64,000 nucleotides of DNA, from NCBI GenBank assembly GCA_963709185.1, contig CAVPVQ010000018.1, forward strand, positions 53,313-117,312, read 5' to 3'. Under the pieces are notes generated by a model, which saw only the letters and a list, made by a program, of their open reading frames with translations, was not told the DNA's origin and searched no databases. This document shows, piece by piece, positions 27,630 to 36,763 of the stretch. Made by a program: the position numbers and the translations under genes. The DNA comes from Roseiarcus sp963709185 (GTDB lineage Bacteria > Pseudomonadota > Alphaproteobacteria > Rhizobiales > Beijerinckiaceae). Each line of letters starts with the position of its first letter. Within the stretch, counting starts at the first letter, position 1.

Positions 27630-27755
27630 ATGAAAGTCCGCAATTCGCTGAAATCCCTGCGCACGCGCCATCGCGACAACCAGCTCGTGCGCCGCAAGGG
27701 CCGCGTCTATATCATCAACAAGACGCAGAAGCGCTTTAAGGCTCGTCAGGGCTGA
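27630..27755 (+). CDS. rpmJ: 50S ribosomal protein L36
   Basis: This 41-residue basic protein reads MKVRNSLKSLRTRHRDNQLV and ends KTQKRFKARQG. It is the longer, cysteine-free (C-minus) form of L36, lacking the zinc ligands of the 37-residue form; alphaproteobacteria typically carry this version alone, away from the ribosomal operons. Its 10 arginines and 7 lysines fit an rRNA-binding protein. It is too short to appear in simple gene finding but the sequence match is unmistakable. It stands alone between the divergent universal stress protein gene and the TPR gene. Confidence 0.93.
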   Translation: MKVRNSLKSLRTRHRDNQLVRRKGRVYIINKTQKRFKARQG

Positions 27756-27877
27756 AGCTGCCGAACAGCGGCGCGCCGCATCTTGCCGGAAGATGCTCTT
27801 TGAGACGCGTGGTTGGCAAGACAGATTGCGCGCCGAGGCGTTTTGACCGGGCGCGCGAGGCGGCGTAAGTTTGCGCG

Positions 27878-28555
27878 ATGGTCGTGATTGGTCGCGTCGT
27901 TTTCATCACCTGTTTGGCGGCGCTCGGCGGCGCCGTGGCGACAGCCGTCGCCAGCGGTTCAGCCCTCCCAGTATCCGAGTCCGCGCCGCGGCAGACCGAT
28001 GATCCTGCGCAGCCGCCAGCCGGCGGCGATTCCAAGGCGCCGACGTCGCAGCCGCCCTCGCTCGAACAAACGCGCCGACAGAAGCTCGAGGATCTGTTCA
28101 CCCGTCTTGCCGCCTCGACCGATGTCGCGGAGACCAATGGCCTGGTGCTGGCCATCGATCGACTGCAACTCCAGTCAGGCTCGAACACCGGCGACTATCT
28201 GATGGCCCGCGCCATCGCGGCGATGGAGGCGCGCGATTTCGACACGTCGCTGGCGGTGCTCGACAAGATCATCGTTCTGCAGCCCGATTGGGCGGAGGCC
28301 TGGAACAAGCGCGCGACGGCGCGCTATCTCGCCGGCGACGACCAGGGTTCGATGACCGACATCGCCCATGTGTTGATCCTCGAGCCGCGCCATTTCGGCG
28401 CCCTGTCCGGCATGGGCATGATCCTGGAGCGCAGGGGCTTTCAGGATGACGCGCTGCGCGCCTACCAGCGCGCCCTGGACGTCGCGCCGCAATTGCCGTC
28501 CCTGCGCGCCGCCGTGGAGCGGTTGAAAGCGGCGGTCGCCGGGCAAGGCCTGTAG
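27878..28555 (+). CDS. Exported TPR-repeat protein
   Basis: This 225-residue protein has an N-terminal signal sequence or anchor (VVFITCLAALGGAVATAVASG), a Pro/Ala-rich linker (about 35-60) and tetratricopeptide repeats in the C-terminal half (DYLMARAIAAMEARDFDTSL, DWAEAWNKRATARYLAGDDQ, HFGALSGMGMILERRGFQDD, ALRAYQRALDVAPQLP). TPR proteins act as binding scaffolds; the partner is unknown. Similar small periplasmic TPR proteins are widespread in Hyphomicrobiales. It is convergent with the GGDEF-EAL gene. Confidence 0.8.
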   Translation: MVVIGRVVFITCLAALGGAVATAVASGSALPVSESAPRQTDDPAQPPAGGDSKAPTSQPPSLEQTRRQKLEDLFTRLAASTDVAETNGLVLAIDRLQLQSGSNTGDYLMARAIAAMEARDFDTSLAVLDKIIVLQPDWAEAWNKRATARYLAGDDQGSMTDIAHVLILEPRHFGALSGMGMILERRGFQDDALRAYQRALDVAPQLPSLRAAVERLKAAVAGQGL

Positions 28556-28638
28556 CAACGCCGTTGTCCGAGAGACGCCATATCAAGCCGAGCGTCGGTC
28601 GCTGGCTTGATCGACGCCGTCCGCGGTTCGCGCCGCCA

Positions 28639-31284
28639 TCAGTGTTTGGGTTTGTCCTGGACCTCGCCCAGCAACTTCGCGATCTCCTGCGGCGGGATCG
28701 GTCTGCTGAAGTGATAGCCCTGCATTTCGTCGCAATTGTTTTCTCGCAGGAACGCAACCTGTTCGTCCGTCTCGACGCCTTCGGCGATGACTCTCAGATT
28801 GAGCTTCTGGCCCAGCAGAATCACCGCGCTGGCGACCGCCCTGTCATTTTCATTGCTGGGAAGATCGTCGATGAACGACTTGTCGATCTTCAACCGGGCG
28901 ACCGGAAAGGTCTTCAGCGCCGCGAGGCTGGAATAGCCGGTCCCGAAGTCGTCGATCGACAACTGGACGCCGAGGCGCTGCAGTTCCTTCATCGTCGCGA
29001 CCGCCTGTTCGACGTCCTGCATGATCAGGCTTTCAGTCAGCTCAAGCTCCAGATATCTGGCCTCCAGGCCGCTTTCGCTCAACGCGTTGACGACGCCGCT
29101 GATCAAGCTCTTTTCTCTGAATTGCCGCGCCGACACATTCACGCACATCGTCACCAGCGGCAGGCCGGCGTCCTGCCAGGCCCTGTTCTGGCGACAGGCT
29201 TCGCGCAGCACCCAGTCGCCGATCGGCACGATCAGTCCCGATTCCTCGGCCATCGGAATGAACTTGATGGGCGAAACGAGGCCCTGAGTCGGGTGCTGCC
29301 AGCGGATCAACGCTTCAACGGCGAAGATGCGTCCCGTTCGCAGGTCGACCTGCGGTTGATAGATGAGGACGAACTCGGAACGAACGACGGCGTTTCGCAA
29401 CTCCTCCTGAAGCAGGAATTTTTCGTGAACCTTGGTGTTCAGTTCGGGTGTGTAGAACTGGAAATTGTCGCGGCCGATTTCCTTGGCGCGATACATCGCC
29501 GCGTCCGCGCTGGCCAGCAATGCGTCGGCGTCGGTCCCGTCGTTGGGGTAATTTGCAATGCCAATGCTGCCGGTCACTCGCAGATCATGGCCTTCGAGAC
29601 GAACGCCCTCGGCAATCGCCGATCTGAGTTTTTGCAAGGTCGCGGTGACGATGTCCGCGTTCTTGGGTTGGTCGACAAGAAGGACAACGAATTCGTCGCC
29701 GCCCAGTCGCACCACGGTGTCGGTCTCCCGCACGCTCTCGACCATCCGGCCGGCGACGACCTTCAGGAGCTCATCGCCGGCGTTGTGGCCGAGGCTGTCG
29801 TTGACGAACTTGAAATTGTCCAGATCGATGAACACCACCGTCACCCAGCGGTCGTATCGCTGCGCGTGAAGCAGCGCCTGCTCGAGGCGATCCTTGAGCA
29901 GGGTGCGATTCGGAAGCCCGGTGAGCGCATCATGGTTGGCCATGAATTGAATGCGGTCTTCGGCCTGCTTGCGTTCGATCGCGATGCCGGCGATGCGGAT
30001 GATCGTGTCGATCAGACGCAGTTCGATCGGGGTCGGTTCGCGCACCGACCTGGAATACATCGCAAAGACGCCCAGCACATCGCCCTGATGCGACAGGATC
30101 GGGGTCGACCAGCACGAGCGATAATCATGCCGCGCGGCCAGTTCGCGATAGTCATCCCACAGCGGGTCGTTCGGGATGTCGGCGACGATCACCGCTTCTC
30201 GTCGATAGACTGCGGTGCCGCACGAACCGACCTTGGGACCGATGCGGACGCCGTCAATGGCTTTGGTGTACGCCTCGGGCAGGCTCGGGGCAGCCCCGTG
30301 CCGCAGGTGGATCCCGTCGTTGTCGAGAAGCAGGACGGAGCCGAATATCCCGGTCAGCTGCGATTCGACGAGACGCATGAGGTGATCGAGAACGCTCCCC
30401 AACGGGGCGCTCATCGCGATCATCTGCAGGATGTCCGATTGACCGTCGCGCAAAGCGTCCGCCAATGTGCGCTCGGTAATGTCGCGGGATATGCCGGCCA
30501 CGCCGAAGATTTCGTTGCGATCGTTTCGCAGCGGCACCTTGGTCGTCAATATCCACGTCTTCCGACCCGCCGCATCGAGCATGTATTCCTCCATGTCGGC
30601 CATAGGTTGACCGGACTGGATGATCTTTTGTTCGTCGGCAAAGAACTTCTGCGCGACCTCGGCGGGCAGCAGTTCCAGGTCGGTCTTGCCGATCAGATCC
30701 GCTGGCCCCGCTAGCCCCATTCGGGTGGCCGTAATCTTGTTGGAGATGACAAAGCGGCTCTTGGCGTCTTTGACCCAGAGGTTGTCGGGCAGCCAGTCGA
30801 TCAGTGTCTGCAGCGAGATGCGCTCGTTGGCCACGGTGCGCATGGCCTTGAGTTCGGTAATATCATCGTGCGTCGCGATCCAACCGCCGTCCGGCATCGG
30901 CTGGTGGCAGACGTGAATCGTGCGACCGTCCTTGAGTTCGGTGGTCCAGGTCAATCTTTCGCGTTTGGCGATGACCGCGCCGCACCACGCCAGATAGTCG
31001 TCCGCGCTCATCGAAATCGCGCCGCTGGCCGAGCGGCTTTCGGCGATCTCCCGCAGCGTCGCGCCGAGGCGAACCTGCTCGGGCGTAAGGCGGTAGATTT
31101 CCGCGTAGCGGCGATTGCACAGGATCAGCCGCTGCTCGCGGTCGAAGAAGCAAACGCCCTGCGAAATGTTGTCGATCGCTGTTTCATAGCGCAGCGCCTG
31201 CGCCTTCAGCTCGGCGATCGTCGTGTAAAAATCGCGCTCGACAATTCGGGACGACGCGGTCGCCAGCCGGGCGAGCGCCGCCAT
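28639..31284 (-). CDS. PAS-PAS-GAF-GGDEF-EAL cyclic-di-GMP protein
   Basis: This 881-residue cytoplasmic signalling protein makes and/or breaks cyclic di-GMP. A first PAS domain (DNISQGVCFFDREQRLILCN) and second PAS domain (LPDNLWVKDAKSRFVISN to GVAGISRDITERT) are followed by a GAF domain (VLLLDNDGIHLRHG to YRSCWSTPILSHQGDVLG). A diguanylate cyclase domain has intact RLGGDEFVVLL, and a phosphodiesterase domain has intact AVEALIRWQHP, NVSARQF and DDFGTGYSSLAAL. Both active sites look complete. The ATG at 31284 follows GAGGAG; the open frame further upstream is unsupported. No membrane helix is present. It lies in the same region as the phosphorelay cluster, but no shared transcript is visible. 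Confidence 0.9.
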   Translation of the reverse strand: MAALARLATASSRIVERDFYTTIAELKAQALRYETAIDNISQGVCFFDREQRLILCNRRYAEIYRLTPEQVRLGATLREIAESRSASGAISMSADDYLAWCGAVIAKRERLTWTTELKDGRTIHVCHQPMPDGGWIATHDDITELKAMRTVANERISLQTLIDWLPDNLWVKDAKSRFVISNKITATRMGLAGPADLIGKTDLELLPAEVAQKFFADEQKIIQSGQPMADMEEYMLDAAGRKTWILTTKVPLRNDRNEIFGVAGISRDITERTLADALRDGQSDILQMIAMSAPLGSVLDHLMRLVESQLTGIFGSVLLLDNDGIHLRHGAAPSLPEAYTKAIDGVRIGPKVGSCGTAVYRREAVIVADIPNDPLWDDYRELAARHDYRSCWSTPILSHQGDVLGVFAMYSRSVREPTPIELRLIDTIIRIAGIAIERKQAEDRIQFMANHDALTGLPNRTLLKDRLEQALLHAQRYDRWVTVVFIDLDNFKFVNDSLGHNAGDELLKVVAGRMVESVRETDTVVRLGGDEFVVLLVDQPKNADIVTATLQKLRSAIAEGVRLEGHDLRVTGSIGIANYPNDGTDADALLASADAAMYRAKEIGRDNFQFYTPELNTKVHEKFLLQEELRNAVVRSEFVLIYQPQVDLRTGRIFAVEALIRWQHPTQGLVSPIKFIPMAEESGLIVPIGDWVLREACRQNRAWQDAGLPLVTMCVNVSARQFREKSLISGVVNALSESGLEARYLELELTESLIMQDVEQAVATMKELQRLGVQLSIDDFGTGYSSLAALKTFPVARLKIDKSFIDDLPSNENDRAVASAVILLGQKLNLRVIAEGVETDEQVAFLRENNCDEMQGYHFSRPIPPQEIAKLLGEVQDKPKH

Positions 31285-31615
31285 CGTGGTCTCCTCGGGC
31301 GGCGCAGCGGCGCGCTTGGCCGGATTCTTGCGCAAAAACGGTTCCTCCGTCTCGGCGACCAGAGAAGAGTCAAAATGATCGCGTAAGTTCCAAGAGTTGA
31401 TGCAAGTTAATAGAGGTCGATTAATACTCTGTGAATCGGCGCCGATTGTCGGACAAGGCCGAGATCGCCGCAAAGAATTGATTGCGCTGCAATATTGGAT
31501 CGAGCGAAATCTCAAAGATTCGACTTCGAGAGTGGGTCGCCGCGCCGTCGCGACCTCTGAAATTGGCTTTGCGGCGGTCCATCTGGTCGCGGCGACCGCC
31601 CGATCGCCGCCGCTG
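31285..31615. other. Intergenic region upstream of the GGDEF-EAL gene
   Basis: These 331 bases separate the pyk stop from the GGDEF-EAL start on the same strand. The part nearest the GGDEF-EAL gene (about 31370-31520) is clearly more AT-rich than its surroundings, as expected for a promoter region. I see no convincing -35/-10 pair, terminator hairpin or coding potential. Confidence 0.5.
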
Positions 31616-33050
31616 TCAGGCCGAGCCGCCCTCCGCGGCGATCATCGCGATGCGCATATTGTTGGTCGCGCCCGGCGTGCCGAAAGGCACGCCCGCGACA
31701 ACGATGACGCGCTCGCCGGGCAGGGCGAAACCGTCGATGAAGGCGTGCCGGCAAGCCCGGTCCGCCATGTCGCGTTCATCGCGCGCGTCTTCTGTGACCA
31801 CGGCGTGGACTCCCCAGGCCACCGCCAGTCGGCGCGCCGTCGCGACGATCGGCGTCAACGCCAGGATCGAAGAGCGCGGCCGCTCGCGGGCGATGCGCAA
31901 GCCGGTGGCTCCCGACGCCGTCCAGGCGCAGATGACCTTCAACTCCAGCGTTTCGGCGACGTCCCGGGTCGCCACCGCGATCGCGTCGGCGCCGGTGGCC
32001 TCGGGCTCGAAGCGTTGGCCGGCGATGATGCTGCGATAGACTTCCTCGCTTTCGACTTCCTCGGCGATGCGGTTCATCGTGGCGACCGCCTCGCGGGGAT
32101 AATGTCCCGAGGCGCTTTCGGCCGACAGCATGATCGCGTCGGCCCCGTCGAAAACCGCCGTCGCGACGTCGGAAACCTCGGCGCGCGTCGGCACCGGAGC
32201 GTCAATCATCGATTCGAGCATTTGCGTCGCCACGACGACCGGCTTGCCTTGCCTTCGCGCCAGGCGGGTGATTCGCTTTTGCAGGCCGGGTACCCGTTCG
32301 AGCGGCATTTCCACGCCGAGGTCGCCGCGCGCCACCATCAAGGCGTCGGAAACCGCGATAATTTCATCGAGGCGCGCGATCGCCTGCGGCTTCTCGATCT
32401 TGGCCATGATCAGCGCGCGACCCTTGACCAGCGCCCGCACCTCCCGGACGTCTTCGGGCCGCTGCACGAAGGAGAGGGCGATCCAGTCGATATCCTCCTC
32501 GAGGGCCGCCGTAAGGTCGAGGTGATCCTTCTCGGTCATCGCCGAGGTGGGAATGGTGGTGTCCGGCAGGCTGACGCCTTTCTTGTTCGAAACGCGGCCG
32601 GCGACTTCGACGACCGTGATGGCGCGACCCTTCTCGACCGCGGTCGTTCGCAGCAGCACCTTGCCGTCGTCGATCAGAATCCGGTGGCCGGGCTCGAGCG
32701 CGCCGAGAATTTCGGGGTGCGGCAGAAACACCCTCGTTTGCGTTCCGGGAGCGGGGTCCGAGTTCGAGCGTGAACGCGTCGCCCTTGCGCAACAGCGCCG
32801 CTCCGCTGTCGAAGTCGCCGACCCGCAGCTTGGGGCCCTGCAGATCGATCAGGATGCCGATCGGGCGCCCGAATTGCTCTTCCAGCGCGCGGATCATCGC
32901 CACCCTGGCGCGCATGCCGTCGTGGGAGGCGTGGCTCATGTTGATGCGAAACACGTCTGCGCCAGCCTCGAACAGCGAGGCGACGACCGCCTTGTCGGAC
33001 GAGGCGGGGCCGAGCGTGGCGATGATCTTGATGCGACGCCGTCTTCTCAT
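31616..33050 (-). pseudogene. pyk: Pyruvate kinase, one frameshift as sequenced
   Basis: Pyruvate kinase makes pyruvate and ATP from phosphoenolpyruvate. The N-terminal part (MRRRRRIKIIATLGPASS, FRINMSHASHDGMRARV, GILIDLQGPKLRVGDF) and the rest (DDGKVLLR, GVSLPDTTIP, IMAKIEKPQAI, VARGDLGVEMPLERVPGLQK, QMLESMIDAPVPTRAEVSD) lie in two frames. Removing one of the paired C bases at 32758-32759 restores a continuous 477-residue enzyme of normal length, with the junction reading FTLELDPAPGTQTRVFLP. As this is an essential-looking metabolic gene, a sequencing error is the simplest reading. The DUF1036 gene lies upstream on the same strand, a frequent neighbour in alphaproteobacteria. Confidence 0.9.
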
Positions 33051-33268
33051 CGAACGCTTCCCCCGTGAAACCGTTTTCCGCCGCGGCGGGATCGCGCGAC
33101 GCCCCCATCCGGCCGACCGGCGACCTTCGTGACGCATTCCCGCGCGCGATCAAACGCGCTCGAATCCGCCAAGCCCGCACGACGGAGGCCGCGCCGAGAT
33201 CCGGCGCGATCCGAGCATAGTCGCCGTCGCCGTCAATTGCGCGACAAACCGCGCCGACAATGACCCGC

Positions 33269-33685
33269 TCAGGGACCGGTCGGGTCGGTGAGTTGCACCG
33301 TCCAGTTCTTGGCGTCCTTGCCGGTGTCGACTTCGAAGAACCCGGTGCGGTCGAAACCTCGGACATAGCAATCCTGGCGGCCGTCGATCTTGAACTCGCG
33401 GTCGCTCGTGCACATGAACGCCTTGCCCTTCCACTCGCCGCCGCGTTCGTCCATCGCGTAGACGTAGTAGAACTGCGCCGCCAGCGCGCCGCGCAACAGC
33501 GTGTCGCAGTCGGACGGCTTCAGATTCCACCAGCCTTCGCTCACCCAGGCCTGGCCGTCGGTGTAGGCCAGGGAGACGCTCACCCGACTGGCCGTGTTGT
33601 TGCACATCCGAAAATCCGCCCGCGCCGACGCGGTCGGCAAGGCGGCGATCGCGCCGAGAAAAAACAAGCCAACTTTACCGCTCAT
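33269..33685 (-). CDS. DUF1036 secreted protein
   Basis: This 138-residue protein has a signal peptide (MSGKVGLFFLGAIAALPTAS, cleavage near ARA-DF) and a mature part matching the DUF1036 family: FRMCNNTASRVSVSLAYTDG, WVSEGWWNLKPSDCDTLL, and FYYVYAMDERGGEW followed by AFMCTSDREFKI. Four cysteines in the mature domain could form disulfides. The function of the family is unknown. The ATG at 33685 is the better start for a signal peptide; 33709 would add eight residues. It lies directly upstream of pyk, and that association is common in alphaproteobacteria. Confidence 0.85.
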   Translation of the reverse strand: MSGKVGLFFLGAIAALPTASARADFRMCNNTASRVSVSLAYTDGQAWVSEGWWNLKPSDCDTLLRGALAAQFYYVYAMDERGGEWKGKAFMCTSDREFKIDGRQDCYVRGFDRTGFFEVDTGKDAKNWTVQLTDPTGP

Positions 33686-33789
33686 GACGATCCGGATCGA
33701 CGCCCCCAAAGCGCCCGTCGCCGCGCCATATTCTTCGCCTTCGCGCCCGTGTCAACTTGGCCGCCCGCGACTGATGGACGCCGCGACGG

Positions 33790-34677
33790 CTATCGCGGCC
33801 GCGCGACATAAATGCCCGCCAGAATCGCCACTCCGCCGACCCCCTGAACCAGCGTGACGGGCTCGCCGAGAATGACCCAGGCGAAGCACGCGGCGGCGAT
33901 CGCCTCCACAAAGATCACCAGCGACGAGAACGCCGCCGGCAGCCGGCCGAGCGCCACCGCCAGCAGGCCCTGGCCGCCGGCGTGGCTGATCCACGCCAGC
34001 GCGACCAGAACGGCGGCGCCTTGGGCGGTGGCCGGCAGCAACCGGGGCTCCAGGACCAACGCCACGACGAACAGCAGCGCCGCGGTGATCGTGCTCGCCT
34101 CGAAGGTGACGCGCGCCGCCGAACTGCCCTCGCGCGCCGCCTGCACCGCGAGGAAATACAGGCCGAAGAACACCCCGGTGAGGAGGCCGTAGAGATCGCC
34201 CGCCGCGCGTCCCGTCGCGAAGTTCAAACTTTGCATCAGGAGCGCGCCGCCGCCGGCGATGCAGAGGGCGAGGCCGATGAGCACGCCGGCGGATGGGCGG
34301 GCGCGAAAAATCAACCAGCCGAACAACACCACCCAGATCGGCGCGGTGGTGGCGAAGAACGTCGCATTGGCGACGGTGGTGTTGACGATCGACAGATGCC
34401 AGAAGAACAGATCGCCGGTGAAGGCGAGGCCGGCCCAGATCGTCGCGCGGGAATAGCGGCGGTGCGGCCGCGCCTCGCCGCGCTCGCTGAGCCGCATCCA
34501 GGCGTAGAGCACCGGCAGGGCGAGCGCGACGCGCCAGAACGCGCTGGCGAACGGGCCCACATCGGCGAGCCGCACGAGGATCGGCGACACGCCCATCGCG
34601 AGCGCGCCGGCGACGAGCGCCAGGAAAGGCGCGGCGAGGCTTTCGGGCCGGAGCGTCGGCGACGACGAGACGTTCAT
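33790..34677 (-). CDS. EamA/DMT-family transporter
   Basis: This is a 295-residue inner-membrane protein with about ten hydrophobic helices in two EamA repeats (first LALVAGALAMGVSPILVRL, second DLYGLLTGVFFGLYFLAVQA). Members of the drug/metabolite transporter superfamily export amino acids, purines or other small compounds. The C-terminal repeat ends AFAWVILGEPVTLVQGVGGVAILAGI-like, with the typical glycine-proline of the family. The substrate is not identifiable. It is divergent from the N-formylglutamate amidohydrolase-like gene, with 116 bases between the starts. Confidence 0.87.
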   Translation of the reverse strand: MNVSSSPTLRPESLAAPFLALVAGALAMGVSPILVRLADVGPFASAFWRVALALPVLYAWMRLSERGEARPHRRYSRATIWAGLAFTGDLFFWHLSIVNTTVANATFFATTAPIWVVLFGWLIFRARPSAGVLIGLALCIAGGGALLMQSLNFATGRAAGDLYGLLTGVFFGLYFLAVQAAREGSSAARVTFEASTITAALLFVVALVLEPRLLPATAQGAAVLVALAWISHAGGQGLLAVALGRLPAAFSSLVIFVEAIAAACFAWVILGEPVTLVQGVGGVAILAGIYVARPR

Positions 34678-34793
34678 TGAAATTCCGGCCGGCGCCCGCT
34701 TCGCCCGAACGCGCGGGAAAAGGCGATCCGCGCCATTTGAATCGGGCGAGCGCAGTCCTTATTCTCGCCGCTTCGCTCAAGCAAGAGGCTCGC

Positions 34794-35657
34794 ATGCACG
34801 CCGCCGCGCCGACGCCAACCTTCGTCCCGGTCGAGCGGATCGACGGCGCGCTCGACGCCGGGGCGATCGTCATCTGCGACCATGCCGCCAATGGCCTGCC
34901 CGCCGAATATTGCGGCCTCGGCCTTGCCGACGCGGCGCTCCAGCGGCACATCGCCTATGACATCGGCGCGGCCTGGCTGACCCGCCGCCTCGCCGCGCGG
35001 CTCGGCGCGCCGGCGGTGCTGTCGGCCTTCTCGCGCCTGCTGATCGACGCCAACCGCGGCGCCGACGACCCGACTTTGGTGATGCGCCTGTCGGACGGGG
35101 CGATCGTGCCGGGCAACGCGCGGGCCGACGCGGCCGAGACGGCGCGCCGGCTCGCGCTGTACTGGACGCCCTATCGCGACGCTTTGGCCGAGACGGTGGA
35201 GGCGATGGCGGCGACCGGCGTCGCGCCTGCTATCGTGTCGATCCATTCCTTCACGCCGCTGTGGCGCGGCGTCGCGCGGCCGTGGAAGGTCGGCGTTCTA
35301 TGGGACCGCGATCCGCGGCTGCCGGAGCCTCTGCTGCGGGCGCTCGCCGGCGAGGCGGACCTTGCGCCGGCGGAAATCGGCGACAACGAGCCTTATGACG
35401 GGGCGCTGCAGGGCGATGTCATCGACGACATCGCGACGGCGCGCGGCCTCGCCAATGCGCTGATCGAGGTGCGCCAGGATTTGATCAGCGTCCGCGAGGA
35501 CGCCGAGGCCTGGGCCGACCGACTGGCCCGCCTGTTGAAACCGATCCTCGCGCGGCCGGAGCTCCACGTGCGCACCAGCGAATTCGGCAGCCGCGCTTCG
35601 GGCAAGGTATGCAGAATTTCAGAACGCCCGGCGCCGGGGGATCGCCGCGATGGCTGA
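34794..35657 (+). CDS. N-formylglutamate amidohydrolase-like protein
   Basis: This 287-residue protein belongs to the N-formylglutamate amidohydrolase (HutG2-like) family, which hydrolyses N-formylglutamate to formate and glutamate in histidine degradation. Family landmarks are AIVICDHAANGLPAEY, FSRLLIDANRG, IVSIHSFTPLWRG, VGVLWDRDPRLPEPLL, IGDNEPYDGAL and ANALIEVRQDLI. The ATG at 34794 is preceded by AAGAGG. No other hut gene is nearby, so its role may be in general amide hydrolysis rather than histidine use. Its last 25 residues have no family similarity. Confidence 0.87.
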   Translation: MHAAAPTPTFVPVERIDGALDAGAIVICDHAANGLPAEYCGLGLADAALQRHIAYDIGAAWLTRRLAARLGAPAVLSAFSRLLIDANRGADDPTLVMRLSDGAIVPGNARADAAETARRLALYWTPYRDALAETVEAMAATGVAPAIVSIHSFTPLWRGVARPWKVGVLWDRDPRLPEPLLRALAGEADLAPAEIGDNEPYDGALQGDVIDDIATARGLANALIEVRQDLISVREDAEAWADRLARLLKPILARPELHVRTSEFGSRASGKVCRISERPAPGDRRDG

Positions 35658-36117
35658 GCGGCGAAGCTGAGGGCCGTAAGGACTTGCCGGCCGCGAAGCG
35701 CCCTTCGCCGCCGGTTTGCAAAAATTTGGAAAATCCTTGGAAGACGCGGTTTTGATTGGTTTCGGGATTTGCGGGGAGAAAAAATCACTGTGTTTTCAAT
35801 TCGTCGTTTCCTCGCTCTCCAAATTCTTAAAAAGATTTCTTTTGGCGCTTCTGGGAATCTCAAAGGGTTGCGCGCGAAAAAGTTTGGAAATCGCGTTTTT
35901 CTGGTGAACCAGGCTGGTCCACAGCATGGGTTTCCTGAGCGCGAGCGATTGGAGATCGAGCTTACCACGAATTCGTCTTTTTAGAAACAATATGTCGCTT
36001 TCCCACGCGCCCGCCGCCTGGGGCGGTTATGAGCGCCCGATGCTGCAATCCCCGTCAGGTCTTATCGGCGCGGTGGAGGCAATCCCTCGCTCGCCGCGCT
36101 GAGAGCAGGCAAATCGT
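35658..36117. other. AT-rich intergenic region, no gene found
   Basis: This gap holds a stretch at about 35715-35990 that is far more AT-rich than the rest of the window, with many A and T runs. Short open frames on both strands do not look like proteins. An eight-base inverted repeat (AATTTGGA at 35723-35730, TCCAAATT at 35818-35825) is the only structure I noticed. It could be a transferred fragment, a gene remnant or a nucleoid-protein binding region. The part after about 36000 returns to normal composition and leads into the rplU promoter. Confidence 0.6.
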
Positions 36118-36146
36118 TTGACACTTCGCCCCAACCTGCCTATAGG
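36118..36146 (+). promoter_or_regulatory. Sigma-70 promoter of rplU-rpmA
   Basis: A consensus -35 box TTGACA (36118-36123), a 17-base spacer and a good -10 box TATAGG (36141-36146) give one of the best promoters in the window. It lies about 150 bases before rplU, so the transcript would have a long 5' leader that includes the hairpin at 36159-36179. Confidence 0.75.
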
Positions 36147-36158
36147 ACGCCTCGCTCC

Positions 36159-36179
36159 AGCGCGGCTTTCGGCCGCGCT
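36159..36179 (+). promoter_or_regulatory. Leader hairpin upstream of rplU
   Basis: A perfect eight-base-pair hairpin (AGCGCGGC, loop TTTCG, GCCGCGCT) is followed by TTT and lies within about 10 bases of the predicted rplU transcription start. It resembles an attenuator or a ribosomal-protein autoregulatory leader element. I do not recognise a named family, and no alternative antiterminator was traced. Confidence 0.5.
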
Positions 36180-36296
36180 TTTGGTTTTGACTTCGGCGCG
36201 CCGAAGCCAGGCGGGGCGTCCACCAGCGGGTCAATGCTGCAAAGAAGCCGGCCGCGCCGTTTGAAGCGCAGCGCCGGATTGAACACGGAGAAAACG

Positions 36297-36674
36297 ATGT
36301 TCGCAGTGATCAAGACCGGCGGCAAGCAATACCGGGTCGCCGCCGAGGACGAAATTACGGTTATGACGCTCAAGGGCGAGCCCGGCGACGCGGTGGCTTT
36401 TGAGGAAGTGCTTGCGCTTTTCGACGGTGAGGCGAGCCATATCGGCGCGCCGCATGTCGCCGGCGCGACGGTTGCGGGGACGATTGTCTCGCACGGACGC
36501 GGACCGAAGGTCATCGCGTTCAAGAAGCGCCGCCGCAAAAATTCCCGGCGCAAGCGCGGCCACAAGCAGGACCTGACGGTGGTGCGGATCACCGGATTTC
36601 TGACTGGCGGCGCGAAGCCGGTCGTCGGGGCTGGATCCGAGGCGCCTTTGGCGGCGCCCGGGGAGCAAGCCTGA
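36297..36674 (+). CDS. rplU: 50S ribosomal protein L21
   Basis: L21 binds 23S rRNA. It starts MFAVIKTGGKQYRVAAEDEI, the standard L21 N-terminus, and contains HGRGPKVIAFKKRRRKNSRR and KRGHKQDLTVVRI. The length is 125 residues, with about 20 extra Ala/Gly/Pro-rich residues at the C-terminus compared with the short forms; such tails are usual in alphaproteobacteria. The ATG at 36297 follows GGAGAAAACG. The frame continues upstream only as leader. rpmA follows after 89 bases and is expected to be co-transcribed. Confidence 0.97.
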   Translation: MFAVIKTGGKQYRVAAEDEITVMTLKGEPGDAVAFEEVLALFDGEASHIGAPHVAGATVAGTIVSHGRGPKVIAFKKRRRKNSRRKRGHKQDLTVVRITGFLTGGAKPVVGAGSEAPLAAPGEQA

Positions 36675-36763
36675 ACGCGGATTCCCAGTTCGCTTGAACT
36701 ATTGTATAGAAGCGCGAGTTCGCCGTTTGGCGATGACAGGCGCGCGATCCGGAGCTTGGTGTC

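Noticed and set aside
35716..35990. Short open frames in the AT-rich island (both strands)
   Set aside because: No ribosome-binding sites, low-complexity Lys/Phe-rich translations, and overlapping frames on both strands.
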